Shown piece by piece: positions 46,466-55,248 of a stretch of DNA of 64,000 bases (positions are counted from its first letter, which is position 1; every line of letters starts with the position of its first letter). The position numbers and the translations under genes were made by a program. The notes beneath the pieces are model-generated. The model was not told the origin of the DNA and searched no databases. It was given only the letters and a program-made list of their open reading frames with translations. The stretch is from Methanoculleus sediminis (GTDB lineage: Archaea; Halobacteriota; Methanomicrobia; Methanomicrobiales; Methanoculleaceae): contig NZ_JXOJ01000002.1 of assembly GCF_001017125.1 (NCBI RefSeq), positions 497,017 to 561,016 on the forward strand. The letters run 5' to 3'.

Positions 46466-47614
46466 ATGACAATGAAGATCCTCCTCGTCTCTACCCAGGA
46501 CTACATTCACCACCCGATTCCCTCGAGGCACCACAACATCTTCGAGGAACTCGCGACACGGCACGAGGTTCACGTGCCACACTTCCACGTCAGCCGGGGC
46601 AAGGAACGCGAGACCCTTCTTCACGTCCACGAGGCGACGCGGTTTCCCGTCGAGAGCCCGTTCCTCCACTACACCCTGAACGCACCCCGCCACTACCGGG
46701 TCATCAGCAAGATCATCCGCGACCACGATATCGACGTCGTCGTCGGGGCTCACGTCCTCGCGGGAACGGCGATGATCAGGGCGGCGAAGAAGTACGGAGT
46801 CCCGGTTGTCTTCGACCTCAAAGACTGGTTCCCCGACTCCGCCGCCGCCTACTACAAGAATCCCGGCGTTCAGTGGCTGCTCCGGGAAGGCGTCCTCGCC
46901 ATAACCCGCTACAATCTGGACCACAGCGACGTCGTCACGACGGTCTCGCCCGGACTCGTGGAGAAACTCCACCGATACGGCTACGATGCCGAGCTGATCA
47001 CAAACGGTGTCGATACCGACCTCTTCCGCCCGACTGACGATGGGGCGATGCGTTCCGCCCTCGGGATCGCTCCCGACGCCTTCGTGCTCGGGTTTGCGGG
47101 GGCGGTCGAGCGGTGGTACGCCCTCGACGAGGTAATCCGGGCGTTCCCGCAAATCCTCGAGAAGCACCCGAATACGGAACTCCTGATCGTCGGCGGTTCG
47201 CTCTTCACCGGCTACCTGGACGAACTGCGGGCGCTTGCGGCCCGGCTCGGGGTCGCCGACCGGGTACACTTCACCGGCGCCGTCGACTACCGCGACCTCC
47301 CCGGCTACATCGCGCCGATGAACCTCTGCCTCATCCCGCTCTCTCCCCCCCAATGGATCGATATCGCGCTCCCGAACAAGTACTTCGAGTACTCGGCGTG
47401 CGGGAAACCGATCCTCTCCACCCCCATCCCCGACATGCTCCGGATGGGCGGCGACCATATCGCCGTCTACCGGGATAGAGATGAGTTCCTGGAGCGGGTC
47501 GACGAACTGGCTCTCTCCCCGGGGCAGTGCCCGGCCGGGATCGAGGAGCACAGCTGGAAGAAGAAGGCGGAGGCGTTCGAGAAGATCTTTGAGCGGGTGA
47601 CCGGAACACGCTGA
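46466..47614 (+). CDS. Glycosyltransferase family 4 protein
   Basis: 382 residues (a start two codons later at 46472 is equally likely). A GT-B fold is shown by the N-terminal strand KILLVSTQDY, VTTVSPGLVEKL, VLGFAGAVERW and a C-terminal donor-site block KYFEYSACGKPILSTPIPDM with the EX7E-like acidic region. It probably transfers a nucleotide-activated sugar to the lipid carrier or glycan that AglB uses. T-rich DNA after its stop may end the transcript. Confidence 0.85.
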   Translation: MTMKILLVSTQDYIHHPIPSRHHNIFEELATRHEVHVPHFHVSRGKERETLLHVHEATRFPVESPFLHYTLNAPRHYRVISKIIRDHDIDVVVGAHVLAGTAMIRAAKKYGVPVVFDLKDWFPDSAAAYYKNPGVQWLLREGVLAITRYNLDHSDVVTTVSPGLVEKLHRYGYDAELITNGVDTDLFRPTDDGAMRSALGIAPDAFVLGFAGAVERWYALDEVIRAFPQILEKHPNTELLIVGGSLFTGYLDELRALAARLGVADRVHFTGAVDYRDLPGYIAPMNLCLIPLSPPQWIDIALPNKYFEYSACGKPILSTPIPDMLRMGGDHIAVYRDRDEFLERVDELALSPGQCPAGIEEHSWKKKAEAFEKIFERVTGTR

Positions 47615-47697
47615 AATTCATTCTTTTTCCGGCATCACGGATACGCCAAGGTTATTAATGGTTCGAAGGGAAACAGATTCGTAACAAGGAGTGTCCG

Positions 47698-50343
47698 ATG
47701 GCTCATATGGATCTCAAAAAATACCAACCATACATCATCATTGGTATCATCATTCTGTTCGCCCTGCTCACGCTCTGGACGCGGGGCATCCCTTCGGAAG
47801 GTCTGGTGACCGCCGAAGGCGTCAATCTCCTGGGCAACGACCCCTGGTACAAGGTTCGCCAGGTCGAGCAGGTCGTGGCCAACTACCCCGGCTACGCCTG
47901 GTTCGAGACGATGACGCTCTACCCGACCGGCGACGTCATCTACTGGGGGCCGCTCTTTGTTCAGATTGCCGCAGCGCTCTGCGTCCTCACCGGCGCAGCG
48001 ACGCGCCCCGAGATCATGCTGGTCGCGTCCTGGGTTCCGCCGCTGATGGCTGTCGCGATGGTGCCGGTCACCTACCTGCTTGCAAAAAAGATCGCCGACT
48101 GGAAGACCGGCCTCATCGCAGCGGGCCTCATCGCGGTCATCGGCAGCAACTACGCCTACCGATCCCTCTTCGGTTTCGTCGACCACCATATCGCGGAGAC
48201 GCTCTTCTCGACGATCTTCGTCCTCGCCTACGTTGCGGCGCTGCTTGCGACGCGTGACCGGCCGCTCTCCCCGAGAAACTTCGAGACCCTGAAGATACCG
48301 GTGGTAATGACGGCTCTCGCCGGTATCGCGTACCTCCTCGGGTTCTTCAACATGCCGACGATGATCCTCTTCGCGCTCATCGTGGCAGCCTTCACCCTGG
48401 TCCAGTTCATCCTCGACTTCTTCCAGGAGAGGTCGAGCGAATACCTGGTTCTCATAAACGCCGTCGTCTTCGGCGTCGTCATCGTTGGGATGGCGGCATC
48501 GGGATTCCCGCACCCCGGCCTCGACCTCTCCCGCTACACCATCGGGCACGTCATCGCCTACGCCGGCCTCATCGCGGGGACGCTCGCACTCTACGGGCTC
48601 TCGGTCTTCCTGAAGGGGCGGCCGAAGTACTACTTCCCGGCAGCGCTCGCAGGCGTCGCGGCACTCGCCGTCGCGGTGCTCTACATCGCCCTGCCCGACA
48701 TCTACAGCCTCCTTATATCGAGCCTTGTCTCCTTCTTCGGCGAAGCGGCGGTCACCACGACCGTCCAGGAGGCGCGGGCCTGGTCGTTTGCCGCCGCCTG
48801 GGCGACATTCCACTGGGGCCTCGTCCTCGCGGCCGGCGGGGCTGCCGCCCTCATCTGGCAGAACCTTGAACGGGTGAACCCGGCCCACGTCTTCGTCCTG
48901 ATCTGGTCGGGGGTCATCCTGGCATCGACCGCCGCACACGTCCGGTACGAGTACTACCTCGCCGCTAACATCGCCCTGCTCTCGGCGGTTTTCGCAGGAG
49001 CGGTCATAGATGCGGCCTGGAAAGATGTTTCACGCCTCCTCGGAAGAGGGAGCGGCAGCAAGGCATCCTCCGACCCGGCGACCACCGAAAAGCAGGAGGA
49101 GCCGGTAAGGAAGGGAAAGAAAGGCGGCAAGAACCCCGACACCCGGAAGGCAAAGGTTCCCCCGAAGAACCAGCCGGACTACCTCAAAGTCGGGGCCTTC
49201 GCCGGGGTCATCGCCGTCACGCTCCTCTTTGCCGGAACGTCCCTCATGGGGAATCTCGCTCTCGCCAACAGCGCGAAGTACGGCGGCATGGACTCACAGT
49301 GGATGGAAGCCCTGGAGTGGATGGGCGAGAACACCCCCGACCCCGGTGTCGATTACTATGCGATCTACGACAGGGAGACCTTCGTCTACCCCGAAGAGGC
49401 CTACGGCGTCATGTCCTGGTGGGACTACGGCCACTGGATCACCTTCCTCTCGAAGCGGATCCCGAACAACAACCCGTTCCAGCACGGGGTTTCCGGCCCG
49501 AACGGCTCCGCGCCCTACTTCGTTTCGACCTCCGAGGAGACTGCCAATCGGATCCTCGACAACGTCGGCACCCGCTACGTCATCACCGATATCCAGCTCG
49601 ATACCTCGAAGTTCCACGCCCCGGTGACCTGGGCCGACCCCGACGTGGGGCAGGAGCCCTTCCAGCCCTACTTCCTCGTCCCCGTGAGCGCGGGATCGAC
49701 GAACTACCAGCCGATGCCGTTCAACACCCAGGAGTACTACCTGACAATGGTTTCCCGGCTCCACAACTTCGACGGGTCCATGACCGACCCGACATCGCAG
49801 GTGATCTATGCCGAGTATCTGGAACCGGCCGCGGCGAACACCTCCCTCCCGGTCATCACGCGCACCGAGCAGATGAACGCCACCGCAGGCGCGGCCGCGG
49901 TGGAGGCCTATAACCAGAACGCGCCGGCGGGTTCGGGCGCAACGCTCCTGAACATGTACTACCAGTTCCGGGGAGACTCGATCCTCCAGCCGCTCGAGCG
50001 GGTGCCGGCGCTCCAGCACTACCGGCTCGTCCACGAGACGCCCCGGAACGTCTACGGCAACGTCGGTGAAGGCGGGCCCGATCTCAAGACGGTCAAGATA
50101 TTCGAGTACGTTCCCGGAGCCACGATCAGGGGCGAGGGGATCATCGAAGTCCCCATCGTCACGAACACCGGCCGGGAGTTTACCTACCGGCAGGAGAGCG
50201 TGAACGGTACGTTCGTCGTCCCGTACGCGACGTCCGGGTGGTCGGGCGAGGTGAAGGCGACCGGGCAGTACCGGATTGCGGGCACCGGCCAGGCGTTCGA
50301 CGTCACCGAAGAGGATATCCAGCAGGGACGCACCATCAACTGA
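47698..50343 (+). CDS. aglB: Oligosaccharyltransferase AglB (STT3 family)
   Basis: 881 residues. About 13 membrane helices fill residues 10-460, with an early lumen-side loop GNDPWYKVRQVE carrying an acidic metal ligand and later FVDHHIAET. A very basic Lys/Gly/Pro loop (about 458-488) precedes the last helix. The extracellular C-terminal domain has the catalytic motif WWDYG at 574-578. It moves lipid-linked glycans to Asn in N-x-S/T on exported proteins. A promoter-like GGTTATTAATGG precedes it. Confidence 0.94.
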   Translation: MAHMDLKKYQPYIIIGIIILFALLTLWTRGIPSEGLVTAEGVNLLGNDPWYKVRQVEQVVANYPGYAWFETMTLYPTGDVIYWGPLFVQIAAALCVLTGAATRPEIMLVASWVPPLMAVAMVPVTYLLAKKIADWKTGLIAAGLIAVIGSNYAYRSLFGFVDHHIAETLFSTIFVLAYVAALLATRDRPLSPRNFETLKIPVVMTALAGIAYLLGFFNMPTMILFALIVAAFTLVQFILDFFQERSSEYLVLINAVVFGVVIVGMAASGFPHPGLDLSRYTIGHVIAYAGLIAGTLALYGLSVFLKGRPKYYFPAALAGVAALAVAVLYIALPDIYSLLISSLVSFFGEAAVTTTVQEARAWSFAAAWATFHWGLVLAAGGAAALIWQNLERVNPAHVFVLIWSGVILASTAAHVRYEYYLAANIALLSAVFAGAVIDAAWKDVSRLLGRGSGSKASSDPATTEKQEEPVRKGKKGGKNPDTRKAKVPPKNQPDYLKVGAFAGVIAVTLLFAGTSLMGNLALANSAKYGGMDSQWMEALEWMGENTPDPGVDYYAIYDRETFVYPEEAYGVMSWWDYGHWITFLSKRIPNNNPFQHGVSGPNGSAPYFVSTSEETANRILDNVGTRYVITDIQLDTSKFHAPVTWADPDVGQEPFQPYFLVPVSAGSTNYQPMPFNTQEYYLTMVSRLHNFDGSMTDPTSQVIYAEYLEPAAANTSLPVITRTEQMNATAGAAAVEAYNQNAPAGSGATLLNMYYQFRGDSILQPLERVPALQHYRLVHETPRNVYGNVGEGGPDLKTVKIFEYVPGATIRGEGIIEVPIVTNTGREFTYRQESVNGTFVVPYATSGWSGEVKATGQYRIAGTGQAFDVTEEDIQQGRTIN

Positions 50344-50348
50344 CAAGG

Positions 50349-51317
50349 ATGCGGTCTTCAGTCATCTACGGTGACGTCTTTACCAGGCACGACATGGAGG
50401 CTCACCCCGAGTCGGGTGCCCGGTTACGGGCGGCCCTCTCGGGAATCCCGGAAAGCGTGCGGTGGCGTGCTCCCGTCCGCGCCACCGAGAGCGATCTCGA
50501 GCGGGTTCACGACCCCCGGTACGTCCGGTGGGTGCGGGAGATGGCGACGGGAACCTGTTTCCTGGACGTGAACACCTACGTCACCTGCCACTCCTTCGAT
50601 GCCGCATCCTATGCCGCCGGGTCGACCTTCGCGGCGGTGGAGCGCACGCTCGAGGGCGAGCACCTCTTCGCACTGGTCCGCCCGCCGGGCCATCATGCCG
50701 AGCCCGATCGCGCAATGGGGTTCTGCATCTTCAACAACGCCGCCGTCGCGGCGGCGAAAGCACTTCAGTCGGTCGACCGGGTCGCGATCCTCGACTGGGA
50801 CCTGCACCACGGCAACGGCACCCAGACGGCTTTCTACGGGAGCGACCGGGTGCTCTACTGCTCGGTGCACGAGGAGAACAGTTTCCCGAAGACCGGGTGG
50901 GTGGACGAGATCGGCACCGGGAGAGGCCGGGGCTACACCCTCAACGCCCCGATTGCGCCGGGCTCAACGATCTCCGATTACCAGTATGTCTTCGAGGAGG
51001 TCTTCGTCCCGGCGATCGCCCGGTTCCGCCCCGACGTCCTGATCATCTCGGCCGGGCAGGACGGCCTCGCCGACGACGAGCACGGCCGGATGAACCTCGA
51101 ACCCGACGATTATGGGGTCCTCGCCGGGATACTGATCGACGGCACGGATCTCCCCCTTGCGCTGACGCTCGAAGGGGGCTACGGCCCGTCGATCGGGGAG
51201 GCGATTTACGCAATATTCAGGGCTCTATCAGGGAAGCGGTTTGAGCCCGGGGAGAAACCACTGAACCGTGGGACGAAAAGGGTTGTGGACCTCCTGAAGA
51301 AGGTCCGGTTCTGTTGA
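50349..51317 (+). CDS. Histone-deacetylase-fold amidohydrolase (HDAC/AcuC family)
   Basis: 322 residues, 5 nt after aglB. The zinc/proton-relay motifs are all present: RPPGHHAEPDRAMGFCIFNN, LDWDLHHGNGTQ and SAGQDGLADD. Prokaryotic relatives remove acyl groups from proteins, acetylpolyamines or other small amides. Its place at the end of the glycan operon raises the chance of an amino-sugar or acyl-amide substrate, but shared transcription is the only evidence. Confidence 0.9.
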   Translation: MRSSVIYGDVFTRHDMEAHPESGARLRAALSGIPESVRWRAPVRATESDLERVHDPRYVRWVREMATGTCFLDVNTYVTCHSFDAASYAAGSTFAAVERTLEGEHLFALVRPPGHHAEPDRAMGFCIFNNAAVAAAKALQSVDRVAILDWDLHHGNGTQTAFYGSDRVLYCSVHEENSFPKTGWVDEIGTGRGRGYTLNAPIAPGSTISDYQYVFEEVFVPAIARFRPDVLIISAGQDGLADDEHGRMNLEPDDYGVLAGILIDGTDLPLALTLEGGYGPSIGEAIYAIFRALSGKRFEPGEKPLNRGTKRVVDLLKKVRFC

Positions 51318-51318
51318 G

Positions 51319-51430
51319 TGCGACGCTCCGCAAGGAGCGGAGCTTGAGAAAACGCAAAGCGTTTTCGAGTTGCGACGCTCCGCAAGGAGCGGAGCTTGAG
51401 CACCGTCAGGTGCGAACGGAGTTCGATCGC
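51319..51430. repeat. Palindromic repeat cluster between converging genes
   Basis: Two identical 30-nt units at 51319-51348 and 51371-51400 each contain the hairpin GCTCC-GCAA-GGAGC extended by CGGAGC. Between them is AAAACGC-AA-GCGTTTT. After the second unit comes CACC-GT-CAGGTG and then CCGTCAGGTGCGAA...GGAGTTCGA, blocks also found at 1622-1652. The cluster fills the spacer between the HDAC gene and YcaO and could act as a bidirectional terminator or REP-like element. Confidence 0.65.
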
Positions 51431-51462
51431 GCCGCGGAGGTGGGGGGCAGGAACCTCCGGGA

Positions 51463-52656
51463 CTAAAACCCGGGGAAATTCTCGCCCTGCGTGGATCGCC
51501 TCCGGTCGGGGTCCATGTGCGACACCTCAAACCCGGGGGCGACAACACGCACCACCGGCACCGCGGTCCTCGAAAGGTCGCAGACGCAGACCCGGTCGGT
51601 GTAGGGGCCCATCTCCTCGAGCCCCCGCTGGATATCGAGGTCGAACCGCCGGGTGCTCGCGTCGGGGACGGCGGCGATATCGACGGTATCCGCGTCGGCA
51701 AACCACATTCTGTTGATCCGCTTCAGCCGCTCGTATCCGGCCTTCCTGATGATCATCTCCCGCTGGGGATCGTTCGCGCCGCCCTGGAGGTAACTCCCCC
51801 GGCTCTGGGCGACCTCGGTCAGGGCACGGAGTGCCGCGATCTCCGGGGAGAGATGCGTCCCCGACCCCATGACGAGCATCGCCGGATCCTTCGTGACGGT
51901 GTCGTCCGCGGCCGCCGCGACCGTGGGGATACCGGTCTTCCCGTCGAGCAGCCAGAGGTGGATATCGATCCCGTTCTCCTCGAACCGGTCGAGAACCTCG
52001 CGGGCGGCGCACTCCTTCTCGATGATGAGACGGCGGCCGAGGTCGCGTTTCTGCTCGGCGATGCTGAGCGCGTCCCGCTCGATCACCTCGAGGAGAGCGT
52101 GCAGGATCGCCTCCTCGATGACGTTCCCTGATGCCAGCCCGTTCGTATCGCTCCGAAAGAGAGGAACCGCCATGCCGAGCGAGTCGTAGGGGTGGAAGAC
52201 GGCGTTGCTCGGGACGCAGATCTCCTCGTCGTTTAAGATATCCCATGCCGGCGTCCAGTGAACCTTCTCCCCCTGCTCGAGTTTGCGCGGGAGAAGGAGG
52301 TCTTCGGGATGCACCGCCCGCCCCGGGCCGAGCTCCTCGTAGGTTGCGTACTCCATCCGGTCGCCCCGGTACTCGGCGCAGTAACGCTCGAGCGCCTCCA
52401 TCATCGCCGAGACCCGGGCGTGAACCGGCTCCTTACCCTTTCCTGCGTGGACGCGAGCCGCTCCCCGCGCCGCTCCCGGCCGGACCGCCGCAAAAACCGG
52501 GATCCCGATACGGTCGAGAGGGGTGACGTCGATGATCTCGGTGACACCGATCTCCGTCATCAGCGGCTCCACGACGGCACGGGTCTCCTCCGGAGACCGC
52601 GAACGATGGGTTCCATCAAAGTACAGCTTCTCTACCGGGCGAATCGTGATTGCCAT
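51463..52656 (-). CDS. ycaO: YcaO-family protein, methanogenesis marker 1 (McrA-glycine thioamidation)
   Basis: 397 residues. N-terminal YFDGTHRSRSPEETRAVVEPLM and IGIPVFAAVRPGAARGAARVHAGKG are the methanogenesis-marker-1 signature. The YcaO ATP site is spread over MMEALERYCAEYRGD, HALLEVIERDA and the ALTEVAQSR block. The family, with TfuA, converts a Gly of methyl-coenzyme M reductase subunit A to thioglycine. No TfuA gene lies beside it here. Divergent from the DUF2098 gene. Confidence 0.9.
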   Translation of the reverse strand: MAITIRPVEKLYFDGTHRSRSPEETRAVVEPLMTEIGVTEIIDVTPLDRIGIPVFAAVRPGAARGAARVHAGKGKEPVHARVSAMMEALERYCAEYRGDRMEYATYEELGPGRAVHPEDLLLPRKLEQGEKVHWTPAWDILNDEEICVPSNAVFHPYDSLGMAVPLFRSDTNGLASGNVIEEAILHALLEVIERDALSIAEQKRDLGRRLIIEKECAAREVLDRFEENGIDIHLWLLDGKTGIPTVAAAADDTVTKDPAMLVMGSGTHLSPEIAALRALTEVAQSRGSYLQGGANDPQREMIIRKAGYERLKRINRMWFADADTVDIAAVPDASTRRFDLDIQRGLEEMGPYTDRVCVCDLSRTAVPVVRVVAPGFEVSHMDPDRRRSTQGENFPGF

Positions 52657-52688
52657 TGAAGATACCTTGGAGGTGATACCTTAATAGT

Positions 52689-53000
52689 ATGGCAGATATA
52701 CTACCTCGTATGAGCACGGATGACGTAGCAGTGGGCGCAGTCGTCCGGTACCCACGCACCGGCACGACCGGGAAAGTCGTGCGGATCGAGGAGATCGACG
52801 GTCGGAGGTACGCCGAGATCGACAGCACCGGACTCTATTACCGGGTGGACGAACTCATCGGCGCCGACAAAACGACCGGGAAGGTAGAGAGAGAGGACCG
52901 CTCTCTTGAGGAGTACCTCAAGGAGCACAGGGAACTCCAGGAGCAGCTCGAAGAAGTCTGGAGTAAAGGAACCGATCAGAGCTGCGAGGGCGGCGGTTAA
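52689..53000 (+). CDS. DUF2098-family small protein
   Basis: 103 residues (an ATG at 52710 is an alternative start). The N-terminal half is a small beta barrel, VAVGAVVRYPRTGTTGKVVRIEEIDGRRYAEIDSTGLYYR, matching the methanogen DUF2098 family. The C-terminal half is a charged helix. The family is largely restricted to methanogens and is of unknown function. It is divergent from ycaO, which may share regulation, and its stop overlaps the nikR stop by 4 nt. Confidence 0.75.
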   Translation: MADILPRMSTDDVAVGAVVRYPRTGTTGKVVRIEEIDGRRYAEIDSTGLYYRVDELIGADKTTGKVEREDRSLEEYLKEHRELQEQLEEVWSKGTDQSCEGGG

Positions 53001-53428
53001 CCCTCGACCGGTATGGTGGTGAGTTTCACCGCCTCAACGCCTTTTTGCGCCATCAGTCTCTCGGTAATATCCTTCAGTACGGCTCCGTCCCCCCGGATCA
53101 GGATCACTTCGAGGCACTTGTTGTGGGTCACGTGCGAGTGCAGGGATGCCTGAATGCTGCTGGCATACTGGTGCTGGATCTCGGTGAGCGTCTGGAGCAG
53201 CCCACGCTGGTCATGGTCGTAGACCATGGTGATGACGCCCTGGCGCTCGCCTTTTACATCGGATATCCACTGGTAGTGAGTGATATAACTTCGTATTGAA
53301 TCCCGTATTCCTTCGGAACGGGAGGAGTACCCCCGGAGGGTCAGGATCTCGTCGAACTTATCGAGGAGGTTCTTGGGGAGAGAGATCCCGATACGTGAAA
53401 GTTCAGTATCGCCTGGCATTGCGATCAA
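52997..53428 (-). CDS. nikR: Nickel-responsive regulator NikR
   Basis: 143 residues. The ribbon-helix-helix DNA-binding domain is RIGISLPKNLLDKFDEIL...SRSEGIRDSIRSYI. The C-terminal ACT-like nickel domain has ligands His86, His97, His99 and Cys105, equivalent to E. coli His76/87/89/Cys95 with a constant offset of 10. It senses nickel and represses uptake genes; nickel is needed for F430 and hydrogenases in methanogens. A TATA box at about 53450-53460 suggests a leaderless start at 53428. Confidence 0.93.
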   Translation of the reverse strand: MIAMPGDTELSRIGISLPKNLLDKFDEILTLRGYSSRSEGIRDSIRSYITHYQWISDVKGERQGVITMVYDHDQRGLLQTLTEIQHQYASSIQASLHSHVTHNKCLEVILIRGDGAVLKDITERLMAQKGVEAVKLTTIPVEG

Positions 53429-53483
53429 TTTTCATATCTCTCTTCATAGAGTATAAATATTCGCTAACAACCAGGTTATTATT

Positions 53484-53496
53484 CATACTTCGTATG
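53484..53496. promoter_or_regulatory. Perfect CATAC-TTC-GTATG palindrome upstream of nikR
   Basis: A 5-3-5 inverted repeat lies 56 nt before the nikR ATG and upstream of its TATA box. Its half-site resembles the GTATGA half-site bound by E. coli NikR, although that operator has widely spaced halves. A second GTATGAA occurs at about 53538. It could serve nikR or the divergent aIF2 gamma operon. Confidence 0.35.
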
Positions 53497-53627
53497 CCGA
53501 ACCGGGGGTGACAGCCGGGAGATCGTCCGCGCGTAGTATGAAAGCGCGGTACCGGGCGGCAGAATAATCCCTACTGATTATGTATAAGTAGTGTCACTAT
53601 ATATTGGATAAGGAGGTTCGAAAACTT

Positions 53628-54863
53628 TTGCGAGATGCATTCATTCCCGGTGTCAATATTGGGCTCGTAGGTCATGTCGATCACGGCAAGACCACTCTGG
53701 TCAGCGCGCTGACCGGTACCTGGACGGACAGGCACAGCGAGGAGATCAAGCGCGGCATCTCCATCCGGCTCGGCTACGCGGACACGACTTTTTACCGGTG
53801 CGAGAACTGTGAGGGGGCTGATGCCTATACCTCCCAGCCGGAATGCCTGAGCTGTGGAGAAAAGGCGGTTCCATTCCGGACGGTCTCGTTCGTTGACGCT
53901 CCCGGCCACGAGACGCTGATGGCGACGATGCTCTCGGGTTCCGCGCTGATGGACGGCGCGATGCTCGTCATCGCTGCAAACGAGGTCTGCCCGCAGCCCC
54001 AGACCAAGGAGCACCTGATGGCGCTCGAGCTGATCGGCATCAAGAGGATCGTCATCGTCCAGAACAAGATCGACGTGGTTACGCAGGCCGAGGCACTGGA
54101 GCACTACAAGCAGATCAAGCGGTTCGTCAAGGGCACCATTGCCGAGAACGCACCCATCATCCCGGTCTCCGCGCAGAAGGGAGTCAATATCGGTGCCCTG
54201 ATCCAGACCCTCGATGAGGTCATCCCGGAGCCCGAACGCGATCCGGAGGTCGACCCGCTGCTGCTCATCGCACGGTCGTTCGACGTCAACAAACCCGGCT
54301 GCAGCTGGCGGGACGTGAAGGGCGGCGTCATCGGCGGTTCGCTCATCCGGGGAGTGCTGCGCGAGGGAGACGACATCGAGATCCGCCCCGGCAGGCAGGT
54401 CCAGATCGAGAACCGGACGAAGTGGGAGTCGATCGAGACGAAGATCACCTCCATCAACGCAGGCAGGATCGGCGTGACCGAGGCAGCGCCCGGGGGCCTC
54501 CTCGGCGTCGCGACAAAACTCGATCCGGCACTGACGAAGAGCGACGCACTCGCCGGGCAGGTTGCCGGGCTCGCGGGGAAACTCCCGCCGGTCTGGGAAC
54601 GGCTGAAGTTCGACGTGACGCTCATGGACCGGGTGGTCGGCGCGGACAGCGAGCAGATCATCGAGCCCTTAAAGCACAAGGAGCCGCTGATGCTCTCGGT
54701 CGGCACCGCCGTCACCGTCGGCGTGATCGTGAACACGAAGAAGAACCAGGTGGAGGTTCAGCTGAAACGGGCGGTCTGCGCGGAGGTCGGCGCACGGATC
54801 GCCATCAGCAGGCAGGTCGGCGGACGATGGCGGCTGATCGGCATGGGTGTTCTGGTCGAGTGA
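53628..54863 (+). CDS. eif2g: Translation initiation factor aIF2 subunit gamma
   Basis: 411 residues if started at the TTG 53628 ([23 protein letters not shown]), 11 nt after AAGGAGG; a longer in-frame version from TTG 53604 would translate across that ribosome site. The GTPase motifs [15 protein letters not shown] and NKID are present. A zinc knuckle CENC...CLSC is inserted in the G domain, as in all aIF2 gamma. It delivers initiator tRNA to the ribosome. It heads the translation/transcription superoperon. Confidence 0.94.
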   Translation: MRDAFIPGVNIGLVGHVDHGKTTLVSALTGTWTDRHSEEIKRGISIRLGYADTTFYRCENCEGADAYTSQPECLSCGEKAVPFRTVSFVDAPGHETLMATMLSGSALMDGAMLVIAANEVCPQPQTKEHLMALELIGIKRIVIVQNKIDVVTQAEALEHYKQIKRFVKGTIAENAPIIPVSAQKGVNIGALIQTLDEVIPEPERDPEVDPLLLIARSFDVNKPGCSWRDVKGGVIGGSLIRGVLREGDDIEIRPGRQVQIENRTKWESIETKITSINAGRIGVTEAAPGGLLGVATKLDPALTKSDALAGQVAGLAGKLPPVWERLKFDVTLMDRVVGADSEQIIEPLKHKEPLMLSVGTAVTVGVIVNTKKNQVEVQLKRAVCAEVGARIAISRQVGGRWRLIGMGVLVE

Positions 54864-55240
54864 GGGTGCTCCTCGACACGAACGCCCTGCTGATGCCGGC
54901 CCAGTTCGGGATCGACCTGTATGATGAGCTTATGGGCCTCTTCGGGGATTTCGAACCGGTAACGCTCGAAGAGGTGGTCGGTGAGCTCTCGGGGCTCGCC
55001 CGGGGCCGCGGCCGCGATGCGGCTGCCGCCCGCGTGGGCCTTGCAATGGCCCGGCGATCGACGGTCGTCCCGAGCGGGAGTGCCGCGGAGCATGTGGACG
55101 ACCGGGTGATCGAGTACGCCCGGCGGGAAGGATGCATCGTGGTGACGAATGATCGGGAGCTCCGGAACGCTCTCCTCCGCGAGGGGATCGACGTTGTTTC
55201 GATGCGGAGAGGGAGAACACTGGAGCTGATGAGGGGATAA
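54860..55240 (+). CDS. PIN-domain ribonuclease, FCF1/VapC9-like
   Basis: 126 residues from a GTG overlapping the aIF2 gamma stop. The PIN acidic residues are seen in [19 protein letters not shown] and [17 protein letters not shown] genes next to aIF2 gamma occur in many archaea and lack an antitoxin, so an RNA-processing role such as rRNA maturation is more likely than a toxin. Confidence 0.85.
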   Translation: MRVLLDTNALLMPAQFGIDLYDELMGLFGDFEPVTLEEVVGELSGLARGRGRDAAAARVGLAMARRSTVVPSGSAAEHVDDRVIEYARREGCIVVTNDRELRNALLREGIDVVSMRRGRTLELMRG

Positions 55241-55248
55241 GTGAAACC

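Noticed and set aside
51319-51400. Two identical 30-nt repeats separated by 22 nt looked like a minimal CRISPR array
   Set aside because: There are only two copies, each repeat is itself a compact hairpin, the spacer is also a palindrome, part of the cluster recurs elsewhere in another intergenic spacer, and no cas gene is near.
54860-55240. PIN gene as a VapC toxin of a toxin-antitoxin pair
   Set aside because: No antitoxin gene is adjacent; it is locked by an overlap into a housekeeping translation/transcription operon, where archaeal PIN proteins are thought to process RNA.
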